Below, in pieces: positions 34,108 through 43,714 of a DNA stretch of 64,000 bases (positions are counted from its first letter, which is position 1; each line of letters starts with the position of its first letter). The notes beneath the pieces were generated by a model. That model worked only from the letters and a program-made list of their open reading frames with translations, ran no database searches and had not been told where the DNA came from. Position numbers and translations under genes: made by a program. Source of the stretch: Desulfobacteraceae bacterium (lineage in GTDB: Bacteria > Desulfobacterota > Desulfobacteria > Desulfobacterales > SKZT01); contig JAABTQ010000003.1 in assembly GCA_011389745.1 (NCBI GenBank), forward strand, positions 100,813 through 164,812, in the 5' to 3' direction.

Positions 34108-34671
34108 ATGAACCCCGAAAATATAAAAGGTAATTTCAATAATCCTGATTGTTTATCAACAATTCCGGAAACACAGCCGCCTCCGATGGTATCTATCGTC
34201 GGATTTTCAGGCCAGGGTAAAACGACCCTTACGGTTAAACTGGTTGCTGAACTCAAAAAGCGCGGATTTCGTGTCGGTACCATCAAGCATGATGTCCATG
34301 GATTTGATCCGGATCATCCCGGCAAGGACAGTTATCGCCATAAAAAGGCAGGCGCTTCAGTCACCATTGTCACCTCTCCGAGGAACATAGGCATAGTGCG
34401 CGATGTTGACCATGATCATCAGCCACAGGAACTGGCCCCCTTTTTCAGTGATATGGATATCGTTCTGGTTGAGGGCTTCAAACGGGCAGGACTTCCCAAA
34501 ATAGAAATTTTCAGACCCGAAGTAAAAAAAGAGCCGGCCTGCAAGGGTGACAAACAGCTCATGGCTCTCGTGAGTGATTCCCCATTGGACTGGGGAGTTC
34601 CAAGATTTCACACGGAACAGATCGGCGAACTCGTTGATTTTCTCTTAGAGCAACTTCACCTGGGTATTTAG
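34108..34671 (+). CDS. mobB: Molybdopterin-guanine dinucleotide biosynthesis protein MobB
   Basis: The 187-residue GTP-binding protein has a P-loop GFSGQGKTT at 32-40, then GTIKHDVHGFDPDHPGKDSYRHKKAGA and VLVEGFKRAGLPKIEI, both typical of MobB. It assists MobA in attaching GMP to molybdopterin for formate dehydrogenases and related enzymes. GGGAGA precedes the ATG. The N-terminal 28 residues are an extension without clear motif. The gene stands alone; MobA is not in the window. Confidence 0.9.
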   Translation: MNPENIKGNFNNPDCLSTIPETQPPPMVSIVGFSGQGKTTLTVKLVAELKKRGFRVGTIKHDVHGFDPDHPGKDSYRHKKAGASVTIVTSPRNIGIVRDVDHDHQPQELAPFFSDMDIVLVEGFKRAGLPKIEIFRPEVKKEPACKGDKQLMALVSDSPLDWGVPRFHTEQIGELVDFLLEQLHLGI

Positions 34672-34828
34672 GCTCGACATTTTTTCCGGAAGTAAATTAT
34701 CTTGTCGGCACCCTATACTATTTTTTTTACCTGACTTGTAGATAAAAGTGATTGAAAATCGACCGAATTTTGTATAATTCAACTGATTTTGTTGGTGTAG
34801 TCCGTTTATTAGCCATTGGAACTTGCGT

Positions 34829-37800
34829 TTACAGGTGGTGGTGAAACAACAACGAGGATTGGATATAATTATCTGCCAGATGAACCAGATGATGGTGGTG
34901 GGTGAAAAAAATCAGTTGGGTTTTCTTTGATATTTTTGCCAGGACTTTCAGTGTTGCAGCCGCGCGATCGTTGTCAAACTTGATGAGAATGTCATCGACA
35001 ATAAAGGGAATGGGTTCGTTGTTTTCCATATACATCTCCAGCCCGGCAAGCCTCAGGGCCAGGTAGAGCTGGTCGGCAGTGCCATCGCTCATGCATTCCA
35101 CATGGACCATTTCCTTGTCACGGCTTCGAATGCCCACGATAACAGGCTGACCTTTATCGTCATATTCAGCACGGATAGAGTCGAAGGCTCCGCCCGTGAT
35201 CTGATTAAAAAGTGCTGAGGCCCGTTTCAGAACCGGACCCTGGCTTTTGTCCCGATAACGCTCGATGGCCATGCTCAGCACCTTTGTGGCAATTTTTAAC
35301 CGGGCGTATTGTTCCGCATGATTTTCAATACCCGCCAGGGTTATCTGAATATGCTCGGCCAACCCGGCGGCTTTTGCGCTTCCATCCATTTTGCTCAGCT
35401 CATTTTTCTCGCTTCCAATGGTCTGATCCAGCTCGGATTTTTCAATAGTTAAAGTTTCAATGGTTTCTTCCAAAGTCAGAATTTCGCCGGCGATACTATC
35501 CGGGTCAACTTCCAGGGTTTCTTTGATGAATTCTTCGACAGTGGCACCACCGGAGAGCCTTCTGAGCTGGTCGCCGTTTGTTTCCAGATGAAACTGTATC
35601 TCACGGCGTCTGCTGGAACGGTGTTCGGCTTCGGGTAATTGATCGATATCGCGGCAGCCTGCTTCTTCACACATGGCTTTTAATTGAATCTCCAACTCCG
35701 CAGAATTCCGGATCGCCTTGTTGAACTGCCGACGTTCCTGCTCCACTTGCTTTTCCAGCGTCTCTTTTTTTGTCCGGGCTTCCCTGGATTGCTTGAGGCG
35801 ATGATGAAGTTCAAGTGCCGCCTCGGGTGCAGGGCGATTGGCAAGATCGCGCGCAACCACTTCAATCAGACTCGTTACCTTTCGGATAAACGCTTCCCGA
35901 TCTCGGTCGATACCGATAATTCGTTTTTGTAAAATTTCGGCGTCCTTGATTTTATCGAACAGGTTTTTCAGCTCATCCATCACCACATTTGCTTCCTCGG
36001 GCTGGGCATCTGCATTAAGTCCGATGGGCCTGACAGCTTTTTCCCATTGAATTTTCCAATCGCCAAGCTCTTTTTCACTGGATTCCAAACGGGACCTGGC
36101 TGCCTTGAGTTCTTTTTCGAGCTTTCTTTGATCATGCAAACGTTGTTCGTGCTTTCTCAGGAGTTCTTCCCTGCGGGTAATGATGGACTTGGCTTTTTTA
36201 ATCAGGGTGGTCAATGAATCATTGTCGTGGCTTGATTTGGTTTCCTGTGCGAAAACATGTTGTATCAGGTTTAATCGATTAGCATCGATATGTTTTTGCA
36301 ATTCGTCACTTTTTGTGCGGCGGCTGCGTAAGTCTATGACTTTTTGGACAAGTAGCTTGAAATCATTGCCCCATTGCACCATTTCCCTGGGTGAACGATG
36401 ATCGATTCCCAGCGGGTGCCAGAGTTGTGTCCACTCTTGTGTCAGTTCCTGTCTTTCATTTTCAGCCATCTCAAGATCTTTTTCAAGTTGTTGAAGAAGG
36501 TCGTTTTGGGAGATTTTTTGGGATAACAGCATGACTTTTTTCGTAACATGATCGGCTTCCCTCCTGAGTCGATCTGAAATGAAATCCGCCTGCTTAAGGT
36601 TATGGTCGAAAGCCTCAACAAGTGTGGTTGAAACCGGTGTATTTTCAATATAGCTCTGGATGGATTCTTCGGATAACGATTCGTTATCGAGTATACGGGC
36701 AATCAACCCCCAACCTGTGTCTCGCAATTCCCTGGCCTTTAAAAGATCACCTTCGGTGGGAACTTCCTGCTCCAGGCGGTTTGCCTCGATTTGACGTTCC
36801 ACCTCTATCAGCGCACCCTGAACTTTTTTGGACTCGTTCTTGAAATTACTTAAAAGACGGTCATTGGCATCAAAACGTTCTTCAAAAATCCGAAGGGTTT
36901 CTGTTATAGGTATGGCAAGACTTTCGATCTCTTCGAAAGATTTTTCCCTTAATCCCAGTTTGTTCTGTTCAAGTTCAATGGTTTTCAGCATTGATTTGAT
37001 GTCCGCTTGCTCGGAACGGTGTTGTTTTTCCTGTGAACCGAAATCCTCGGCATCTGACAGGGCTGTTCGAAACGCGTCAAACGGGAGAGGGGCAGGGTTG
37101 GTGTTCAGGTCGTTTCCGATTTCTTCAATTTCCCGGGTGATTTCGGGAAGTCTTTTCCGAGCGTCTTCCATGCGGGTAACAATTCGCTCATACTCAGCAC
37201 CCAGTTTTCGGATTTTCAGAGCCTCTGTTTTTTTAATACGCCTCTTTTCAGCTTCCTCAGGGGAGAGGTTATCATCCAGGTTTTTTAAAATTTCCCGGAT
37301 TTCGGCACGAAGACCGCTTAGTCTTGTTTCCAATTGAACACGGTCTTTAACCGCTTTGTTTTGGCTTCCCAATTCCAGATGGATATCTTCAACAGCATCC
37401 CCATTGTCGAGCAAATCATGGGAAATAAAAAGCTCTGAAATGGCCTTATCGCAGGACTCGATATTTTTAAGGGACTGGTCTTTTTGACTCTGGGAACTCG
37501 CCAGTTTTGAATTAAAATCACGCCGTTTTTCCGGAAAGTCTTCCGGTAACAGAACTGCATCGACATATTGTTTCAGATCATTTTCCAGGTCTTTACGCTC
37601 TGCGATCAGCGGAAGTGCCTGTTGAATCCGTTGCAACCGGTTCAGTTTTTTCTGGTGCGTGTTCAGTTCGGACTGAACCTTTTGTTTATGTTCCAGAGCC
37701 CTGCGAAGAACCTTGTCGTGTCCATGCCAATCCTGTCCTTTTAGCTGAACTGACTTTAATTCTATCCGACTCTTGTTTAGTTGAATCAGTGCTTCGTTAA

Positions 37801-38347
37801 TTTTTTGTTTTTGTCCGCTGGGTCTGAAAAGATCATCCGCTTCCGTTTGGAGTTGGTTCTGGATTTCCAGCAGGTTTGCGATTCCTGAACCGGCTGAAAA
37901 AACAAGACGTCCCACATCCCCGCCGCCCTGGATGATGTCCTGTCCGCCACGAACAAGATCTTCGTAACCAATGCCGAACATGGTGGCAAAAAGGTCGGCG
38001 TCGATACCGCTGACAAAGCGCTGCAAAAGGGTTTCCTCCAGCATGGTCTCATCGTCGGGTCCACGAAGCGTGTTGCCGCGCCCTTTGCGCCGGACAAATT
38101 TTAATACATCTCCATTGCAGGATCGAAGGGTTGCACCAATTCGCATTTTCGGATGCGGGTGCATAAAGTTGTCCGCTGATCGCGCCGGTATCCCATACAG
38201 TAAATGACGTAATGCTCGCAGCGCAGAACTTTTGCCTGCTTCATTAGGGCCGTAAATGAGGTGAAATCCTTCCTGCCCGGCGCTTAAGTCAAGCACTTTA
38301 TCTGTAAATAGACCGAATGCAATCAGTTGCAGTTCATCGATTCTCAT
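34829..38347 (-). CDS. YhaN-type SMC-like ATPase
   Basis: The 1172-residue protein has an N-terminal Walker A GPNEAGKSS at about 33-41. Long coiled coils (about 165-1010) and a C-terminal ATPase half follow, with the SDGTADQLYLALRLA signature and Walker B PFIVDDILIKFD. This is the plan of YhaN and of SbcC/Rad50-like proteins. Its start overlaps the stop of the phosphoesterase gene by four bases, as in yhaO-yhaN pairs, so the two likely form an Mre11-Rad50-like complex acting on DNA ends. No zinc hook CxxC is evident in the coiled coil, in keeping with the YhaN branch. Function in this organism is inferred from family. Confidence 0.85.
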   Translation of the reverse strand: MRIDELQLIAFGLFTDKVLDLSAGQEGFHLIYGPNEAGKSSALRALRHLLYGIPARSADNFMHPHPKMRIGATLRSCNGDVLKFVRRKGRGNTLRGPDDETMLEETLLQRFVSGIDADLFATMFGIGYEDLVRGGQDIIQGGGDVGRLVFSAGSGIANLLEIQNQLQTEADDLFRPSGQKQKINEALIQLNKSRIELKSVQLKGQDWHGHDKVLRRALEHKQKVQSELNTHQKKLNRLQRIQQALPLIAERKDLENDLKQYVDAVLLPEDFPEKRRDFNSKLASSQSQKDQSLKNIESCDKAISELFISHDLLDNGDAVEDIHLELGSQNKAVKDRVQLETRLSGLRAEIREILKNLDDNLSPEEAEKRRIKKTEALKIRKLGAEYERIVTRMEDARKRLPEITREIEEIGNDLNTNPAPLPFDAFRTALSDAEDFGSQEKQHRSEQADIKSMLKTIELEQNKLGLREKSFEEIESLAIPITETLRIFEERFDANDRLLSNFKNESKKVQGALIEVERQIEANRLEQEVPTEGDLLKARELRDTGWGLIARILDNESLSEESIQSYIENTPVSTTLVEAFDHNLKQADFISDRLRREADHVTKKVMLLSQKISQNDLLQQLEKDLEMAENERQELTQEWTQLWHPLGIDHRSPREMVQWGNDFKLLVQKVIDLRSRRTKSDELQKHIDANRLNLIQHVFAQETKSSHDNDSLTTLIKKAKSIITRREELLRKHEQRLHDQRKLEKELKAARSRLESSEKELGDWKIQWEKAVRPIGLNADAQPEEANVVMDELKNLFDKIKDAEILQKRIIGIDRDREAFIRKVTSLIEVVARDLANRPAPEAALELHHRLKQSREARTKKETLEKQVEQERRQFNKAIRNSAELEIQLKAMCEEAGCRDIDQLPEAEHRSSRRREIQFHLETNGDQLRRLSGGATVEEFIKETLEVDPDSIAGEILTLEETIETLTIEKSELDQTIGSEKNELSKMDGSAKAAGLAEHIQITLAGIENHAEQYARLKIATKVLSMAIERYRDKSQGPVLKRASALFNQITGGAFDSIRAEYDDKGQPVIVGIRSRDKEMVHVECMSDGTADQLYLALRLAGLEMYMENNEPIPFIVDDILIKFDNDRAAATLKVLAKISKKTQLIFFTHHHHLVHLADNYIQSSLLFHHHL

Positions 38348-39615
38348 TCACCAGCTCCTTTTTTCAGCAGCCGTTTGATAAGCATGGGGCGAACCTGTTC
38401 CAGCGTATTTTTCATCCATGCGGTATCACTGAATTTTAAACCCTCCTCCATGGTTTTTAATTCCAAAGGAAGCTTTCTTTCCAAATCAGTCAGTTCACTG
38501 ATGAGATCCGGATGAACACTAGTTTCCGCATTTAATTCGTCAAGCAATTTCAGCAACTCACCAATGGCTCCATCCTTTTGTTCAGGAATCCGCCCTGAGT
38601 AAGGCAATCTGGTGCCGATTTTTATTTTCTCCACCCAGACCCGACCGTTACAGGCATCCAGGGCTGCAGATCGAATTTCGTTCATCCAGCGTTCAGGGTC
38701 TGAAAAAATTTGTTCGTGAACGGCGGTTTTTCCGTTGATGTGTATTCGGACAGCCAGAGGCATTCCATCATTTTCTTCAACAAGGCATTCAAGCAGTTTT
38801 CGCGTTCGGTCAAGAATATCATATCCACTTTCCGCTCCTGCAACATCAACTTCAGCAATTGCCCATCGAACCACATCCATGGGTATAAATTCAATTTCCG
38901 TATCATGACTTTGCCCGACAGTGACCAATATACATCCTTTGGGACCTGTTTCGCGGGGATTCCGACCCTGGATGTTGCCTGAGAACACTATGAGCGGGTG
39001 TTGATCTATAACTTCGTGGCTGTGGACATGCCCAAGCGCCCAGTAATCATAACCCTTGTTTTTTAAATCTTCCGGAGAACATGGCGCGTAAGGCTCATGG
39101 CCGGCTCGACCGGTGGCACAAGTGTGCAACAACCCAATATTGTAAAAACCTTCTACGGGCAGTGGATATCCACTTGCCAGATCCTTTTTGACCGCCGGCG
39201 AGGCAAAGCCCTGACCATGAATCGCCACCCTGAGATTTTCCATTTGAAATGTGGCGGGCTTATCCGAAGGAAAAAGTTTTACATTATCCGGAAATGGCAA
39301 AGTTTTGGTTATGCTGCTCGCCGCATCATGATTTCCGGAGACAATAATTACCGAAATTCCCGCATCGCGAAGCCTGGACATCTGAGAAACAAGGTACAGG
39401 CCGGTGTTGTAGTCTTTCCAGTCTCCGTCATAAAGATCCCCGGCGATCACCACAAAAGCGACACTTTCAGAAATGGCCGTTTGAATAAGATTTTCAAATG
39501 CACGACGGGTGGCCTGACGAAATTTTTCCACCGGCGCTCCCTCATAGTAATCAAGCTTGCGCATGGGGCTGTCCAAATGAATGTCTGCGGCATGGATAAA
39601 TTTAAACATGGGCAA
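38344..39615 (-). CDS. YhaO-type DNA repair metallophosphoesterase
   Basis: This 423-residue protein has the calcineurin-like motifs of SbcD/Mre11: IHAADIHLDSPM at the start, VIAGDLYDGDWKDY, IIVSGNHD, LLHTCATG and ALGHVHSHEV. It is expected to be a Mn-dependent nuclease working with the YhaN-like ATPase encoded directly downstream. The start overlaps the last 14 bases of ksgA, so the three genes form one operon. About 200 C-terminal residues make up the domain used by Mre11 relatives to contact the ATPase. Confidence 0.87.
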   Translation of the reverse strand: MPMFKFIHAADIHLDSPMRKLDYYEGAPVEKFRQATRRAFENLIQTAISESVAFVVIAGDLYDGDWKDYNTGLYLVSQMSRLRDAGISVIIVSGNHDAASSITKTLPFPDNVKLFPSDKPATFQMENLRVAIHGQGFASPAVKKDLASGYPLPVEGFYNIGLLHTCATGRAGHEPYAPCSPEDLKNKGYDYWALGHVHSHEVIDQHPLIVFSGNIQGRNPRETGPKGCILVTVGQSHDTEIEFIPMDVVRWAIAEVDVAGAESGYDILDRTRKLLECLVEENDGMPLAVRIHINGKTAVHEQIFSDPERWMNEIRSAALDACNGRVWVEKIKIGTRLPYSGRIPEQKDGAIGELLKLLDELNAETSVHPDLISELTDLERKLPLELKTMEEGLKFSDTAWMKNTLEQVRPMLIKRLLKKGAGE

Positions 39616-40468
39616 TGGTTTTCTTTTTACTTAGAAAAAAAGTGTTTGAAAGATGCACAAACTCCTCGACGGAAAGGGTTTCCGCCCTGCGATACGGATC
39701 AATGCCTGAAATCTCCAAGCCTGTTAAAACCTCCTGGCTTTTTAGCGATAATTGGCTTTGGGTAAGGGCATTTTTTAATGTTTTCCGCCGCTTTCCAAAG
39801 GCCGCCTTGATGACATCAAATAAAAACTTTTCATCTGACGCGGGAAACAGGAGCTGATCATGAAATCGGACTTCTATCACGGATGAATCCACTTTGGGTC
39901 GGGGAAAAAATACCGTGGCTTTTATTTCCATTAGATGCTTAACACTTGCGCAATACTGAAGCATAACACTCAGGCGGCCATAATCCTTGCCTCCGGGCGA
40001 GGCGGATATCCGTTCGGCCAGCTCCTTTTGAAACATGAGAATGGCTTGAGTGACACAGTGTCTGTTTTGAATCAGATATACCAGAACCTGAGAGGAAATG
40101 TTATATGGAAGGTTACCCATGACAATGAATTTTTCCCCGGATTTTTCAAAAAGCTCCTGTAAATTAAGATTTAAAATATTCTGATTCAAAATGGTGACAT
40201 TGGTGATATGAAATGAATTCAACTGATTTTCGAGAACCGGCACCAGGCTGCTGTCTTTTTCTACGGCATAGACATGCCTGACCGTTTTTGCCATTGGAAT
40301 GGTCAGGGCCCCCAACCCCGCACCGATTTCCAATACTATCGCTTCAGGGTCGAGACGGCTTTTTTCGACAATCATCATTGCCGTGGACAGGTCCGTTAAA
40401 AAATTCTGACCCAGGGCTTTTTTGGCACGAAGATCGGATGTGTTCAGTAATCGCTTTGGTGATAACAT
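39602..40468 (-). CDS. rsmA: 16S rRNA dimethyladenosine transferase
   Basis: RsmA (KsgA) dimethylates two adjacent adenines near the 3' end of 16S rRNA during 30S maturation. The 288-residue protein has KKALGQNFLTD, the SAM-binding VLEIGAGLGALT, the catalytic NLPYNI and the FFPRPKVDSSVI segment, all standard. GGGGGAAAG precedes the ATG. It is the first gene of an operon with the YhaO/YhaN pair. Length and motifs are normal. Confidence 0.95.
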   Translation of the reverse strand: MLSPKRLLNTSDLRAKKALGQNFLTDLSTAMMIVEKSRLDPEAIVLEIGAGLGALTIPMAKTVRHVYAVEKDSSLVPVLENQLNSFHITNVTILNQNILNLNLQELFEKSGEKFIVMGNLPYNISSQVLVYLIQNRHCVTQAILMFQKELAERISASPGGKDYGRLSVMLQYCASVKHLMEIKATVFFPRPKVDSSVIEVRFHDQLLFPASDEKFLFDVIKAAFGKRRKTLKNALTQSQLSLKSQEVLTGLEISGIDPYRRAETLSVEEFVHLSNTFFLSKKKTIAHV

Positions 40469-40574
40469 GTGGTCTTTCCCCCTGATGGTCTTGACTTCAC
40501 AAACAATAGCCCTTATTTAACCTCAATACAATGCTAAATCGACCTTAACATCATATTTTCGAAAGGACCCGACC

Positions 40575-43562
40575 ATGAATCAAGCCAACGATCCCAGAAA
40601 TCCCGGCCTTTTGCCCGGTGCTGAAATCGGAGGATATCTGCTCAAAAGAATTGTCGAACTTACTGAGATTGAGTCCTTCTATTACGAACTCGAGCACGTC
40701 AAAACCGGTGCAAAACATGTCCATGTCAGCCGGAACGACCGGGAAAACACATTCAGCGTGGCATTTAAAACCGTACCCAAAGACTCCAGCGGAGTTGCAC
40801 ACATTCTGGAACATACGGCGCTTTGCGGAAGCAAAAAATACCCGGTCCGGGATCCGTTTTTTTCCATGCTCAAAAGAAGTCTTTCCACGTTTATGAACGC
40901 CTTTACGTCATCAGACTGGACCATGTACCCCTTTTGCACACAAAATCGCAAAGACTTTTACAACCTAATGGATATTTATCTGGATGCCGCGTTTTTTCCT
41001 ATCCTTTCCGAGCTGAATTTCAAGCAGGAAGGACATCGTTTGGAGATTGAAGAAAAACCGGAAGGAGATGTCAAGCTGGTTTACAAAGGTGTTGTGTATA
41101 ACGAGATGAAAGGCGCCATGTCTTCGGCCGATCAGGTGATGGGGCGGTCCCTGCTCAATGCCTTATATCCGGATACGACCTACCAGTATAATTCGGGTGG
41201 AGAGCCATCGGAAATACCCAGGCTCACCTATGAACAGCTCAGGTATTTTCACCGCCGGCACTATCATCCCAGCAACGCTTTCTTTTACACCTATGGCGAT
41301 ATCCCGTTAAAAGAGCCTCTGGCATTCATCGAAGAAAAAATACTCGACGGGTTTACCAAAATTGATCCCAAAACCGATGTGGCTCCCCAACCGCGATGGG
41401 ATAAACCCAGGACAGCTGTATATTACTATCCTCTGAGCAAAAGCGAAGATCCCGCCAAAAGATGCCAGGCGGCACTGGCATGGCTTCAGGCTGATATTTT
41501 GAATACCTTCGAAGTTCTGGTCTTATCGATTCTGGAACAAATTCTTGCGGGAAATCCGGCATCGCCCCTTAGAAAAGCACTGATCGATTCAGGACTGGGA
41601 ACAGCCCTGAGCGATGGATCCGGCTTTGGTTCCGACACCCGGGACACCATGTTTTCCATAGGGCTGAAAGGTGTTGAGCTATCCTCAGCGGAACAAATCG
41701 AGGCGCTCATTCTGAATACTTTAAATGACCTGGTGCAAAAAGGAATTGAACCCGAACTGGTCGAATCGGCCATTCATCAGATCGAATTTCATCGAAAAGA
41801 AGTTACAAACACACCTTATCCTTACGGAATCAAGTTGTTGTTGGCCTTTGGCGGAAGCTGGTTTCACGGGGTCGACCCTGTCAGAATTCTTCAGTTTGAT
41901 GCCGACCTGGAAAAACTTAAGAAAAAAATCGCTCAGGGACCTTTTCTTGAGCAAAAAATCCGGGAATGGTTTATCGACAACAATCATCGCGTTTTGTTTA
42001 AACTTGCGCCGGATCAGGAAAAAGAGGAAAAAGAAAATCAAAAACTCGATGCCGAACTGAAAATCATTCTGGACAGTCTTTCCGAAAATGACATTGAAAA
42101 AATCAGGCAGGATACCGAAGCGTTGAAAAAGCTTCAGGAAACTCCGGAGGATTTATCGGTTCTTCCCACCCTGGAACTTACTGAAATTCCTCCCGAAGTC
42201 CAAAAGGTGAAAGAAAACTCCCAAACAGATTCGGCCATGTTATACCAACAGCCCACCTCGGGTATTTTTTACCTGGCATCCGCAGCCGGTGTTGGAAATC
42301 TGAACAAAGACCTGATTTCGCTCGTGCCTTTTTTCTGCTATGCCCTGCCCAAATCCGGTGTTAAAAACAGGGATTATACCGAAGTCGTGCGGCGAATCGA
42401 CCTTTACACCGGTGGGATCAGCCTTTCCGTCCAGGCGAGAACCGGATATGCCGACCATGGATCGGGAGGCCCCGGAACCTGCTTACCCTTTATTACCTTT
42501 AATGGGAAATGTCTGGTAAGAAACATCGGAAAAATGTTCGAGATTGTTCAAGAATTTGTAAAAGATTACAATTTCTCCGATCTTGTGCGGCTAAAAAGCC
42601 TTCTGCTGGAATATCGAACCAGGCTGGAATCCGCGGTTGTTCAAAACGGGCATCGTCTGGCCATATCGCTGGCATCCAGGAATTTCTCGACAGCATCGGC
42701 CCTTAGTGAAATCTGGCAGGGCATTCATCAGGTCAAGACCATAAAAGCCCTCACCAGGGATCTCAATGATGAGCGATTGAAGGCCATTGCCGATAATCTT
42801 ATGGCCATAGGCAAATCCATTTTTACAAGGGATAACCTGAAAATCGCACTTATTGGTGAAGAAAAGCCGCTGGCGGAAGGTGTAAAACTTGCAGACTCCA
42901 TGTTCAGGGGACTTTCCTTGGGAGGCGGCAATGGTTTTATACAACCCGTTTTACCCATTGACAGCTTTGCGCCACGTGAGGGATGGAGCACATCATCAGC
43001 GGTTTCATTCGTGGCCCGAACTTTTGAAACGGTCCGCTTTGGTCATGATGACGCCCCGGCCTTGTCGGTTATTGCCAAATTACTGAGATCTCTATTTCTT
43101 CATCGGGAAATTCGTGAAAAAGGAGGGGCCTATGGCGGATTTTCGGTCTATAGCCCGGAGGACGGCCAGTTTTGTATGGCCTCTTATCGTGATCCTCATA
43201 TTGTCAACACTTTAAAAGTATTTGAAAAGGCATTTGAATTTATCCGGTCAGGAGATTTTTCAGAAGAAGACATTAAAGAAGCTCTTTTACAGGTCTGTTC
43301 GGAAATCGATAAGCCGGATCCTCCGGGACCTGCCGCGAGAAAAGCTTTTTACCGAACGATTTTGTCTCTTTCGGATGAAGACAGGGACAATTATAAACAG
43401 CAGTTGCTGATACTCAATCGGGGCCGGATTATCCGGGTGGCTGAAAAATATTTTCATGCCGATGCTTCCGGGCACGGCATGGCCATCATATCAGGTGAGG
43501 AAAAACTGGCTTCAGCCAACAAACAACTCGGGAATCATCCCCTGGCTCTTTTTACGATATAG
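40575..43562 (+). CDS. M16C zinc peptidase (PreP/insulinase family)
   Basis: The 995-residue protein has the inverted zinc motif HxxEH as HILEH at 76-80, followed by TALCGSKKYPVRDPF, and the distal Glu ligand in YNEMKGAMSS. These match presequence protease PreP, a two-half chamber peptidase that degrades short unstructured peptides. The second half (about 560-995) lacks the zinc site, as usual. AAAGGAC precedes the ATG. No signal peptide is present, so it acts in the cytoplasm. The gene is divergent from rsmA. Length and domains are typical. Confidence 0.92.
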   Translation: MNQANDPRNPGLLPGAEIGGYLLKRIVELTEIESFYYELEHVKTGAKHVHVSRNDRENTFSVAFKTVPKDSSGVAHILEHTALCGSKKYPVRDPFFSMLKRSLSTFMNAFTSSDWTMYPFCTQNRKDFYNLMDIYLDAAFFPILSELNFKQEGHRLEIEEKPEGDVKLVYKGVVYNEMKGAMSSADQVMGRSLLNALYPDTTYQYNSGGEPSEIPRLTYEQLRYFHRRHYHPSNAFFYTYGDIPLKEPLAFIEEKILDGFTKIDPKTDVAPQPRWDKPRTAVYYYPLSKSEDPAKRCQAALAWLQADILNTFEVLVLSILEQILAGNPASPLRKALIDSGLGTALSDGSGFGSDTRDTMFSIGLKGVELSSAEQIEALILNTLNDLVQKGIEPELVESAIHQIEFHRKEVTNTPYPYGIKLLLAFGGSWFHGVDPVRILQFDADLEKLKKKIAQGPFLEQKIREWFIDNNHRVLFKLAPDQEKEEKENQKLDAELKIILDSLSENDIEKIRQDTEALKKLQETPEDLSVLPTLELTEIPPEVQKVKENSQTDSAMLYQQPTSGIFYLASAAGVGNLNKDLISLVPFFCYALPKSGVKNRDYTEVVRRIDLYTGGISLSVQARTGYADHGSGGPGTCLPFITFNGKCLVRNIGKMFEIVQEFVKDYNFSDLVRLKSLLLEYRTRLESAVVQNGHRLAISLASRNFSTASALSEIWQGIHQVKTIKALTRDLNDERLKAIADNLMAIGKSIFTRDNLKIALIGEEKPLAEGVKLADSMFRGLSLGGGNGFIQPVLPIDSFAPREGWSTSSAVSFVARTFETVRFGHDDAPALSVIAKLLRSLFLHREIREKGGAYGGFSVYSPEDGQFCMASYRDPHIVNTLKVFEKAFEFIRSGDFSEEDIKEALLQVCSEIDKPDPPGPAARKAFYRTILSLSDEDRDNYKQQLLILNRGRIIRVAEKYFHADASGHGMAIISGEEKLASANKQLGNHPLALFTI

Positions 43563-43583
43563 CTTTAGGAGGTGCCCTTTGCC

Positions 43584-43605
43584 TGTCATTCTGAGGGAGC
43601 GACTC
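43584..43605 (+). repeat. Short left-end copy of the dispersed repeat
   Basis: GTCATTCTGAGGGAGCGACT matches the left end of the element at 49306 exactly. It lies between the M16C peptidase and the ABC-F gene; the rest of the element is absent. Confidence 0.55.
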
Positions 43606-43714
43606 ATAGTTGCCTGATGGATGAATAGATAATATTATGGTCTGCACCTTAAAGTGACCCATACGGGTGAAGAACGAATTTCTCATGGGTTTATAAATTA
43701 AGGAAAACTATTCT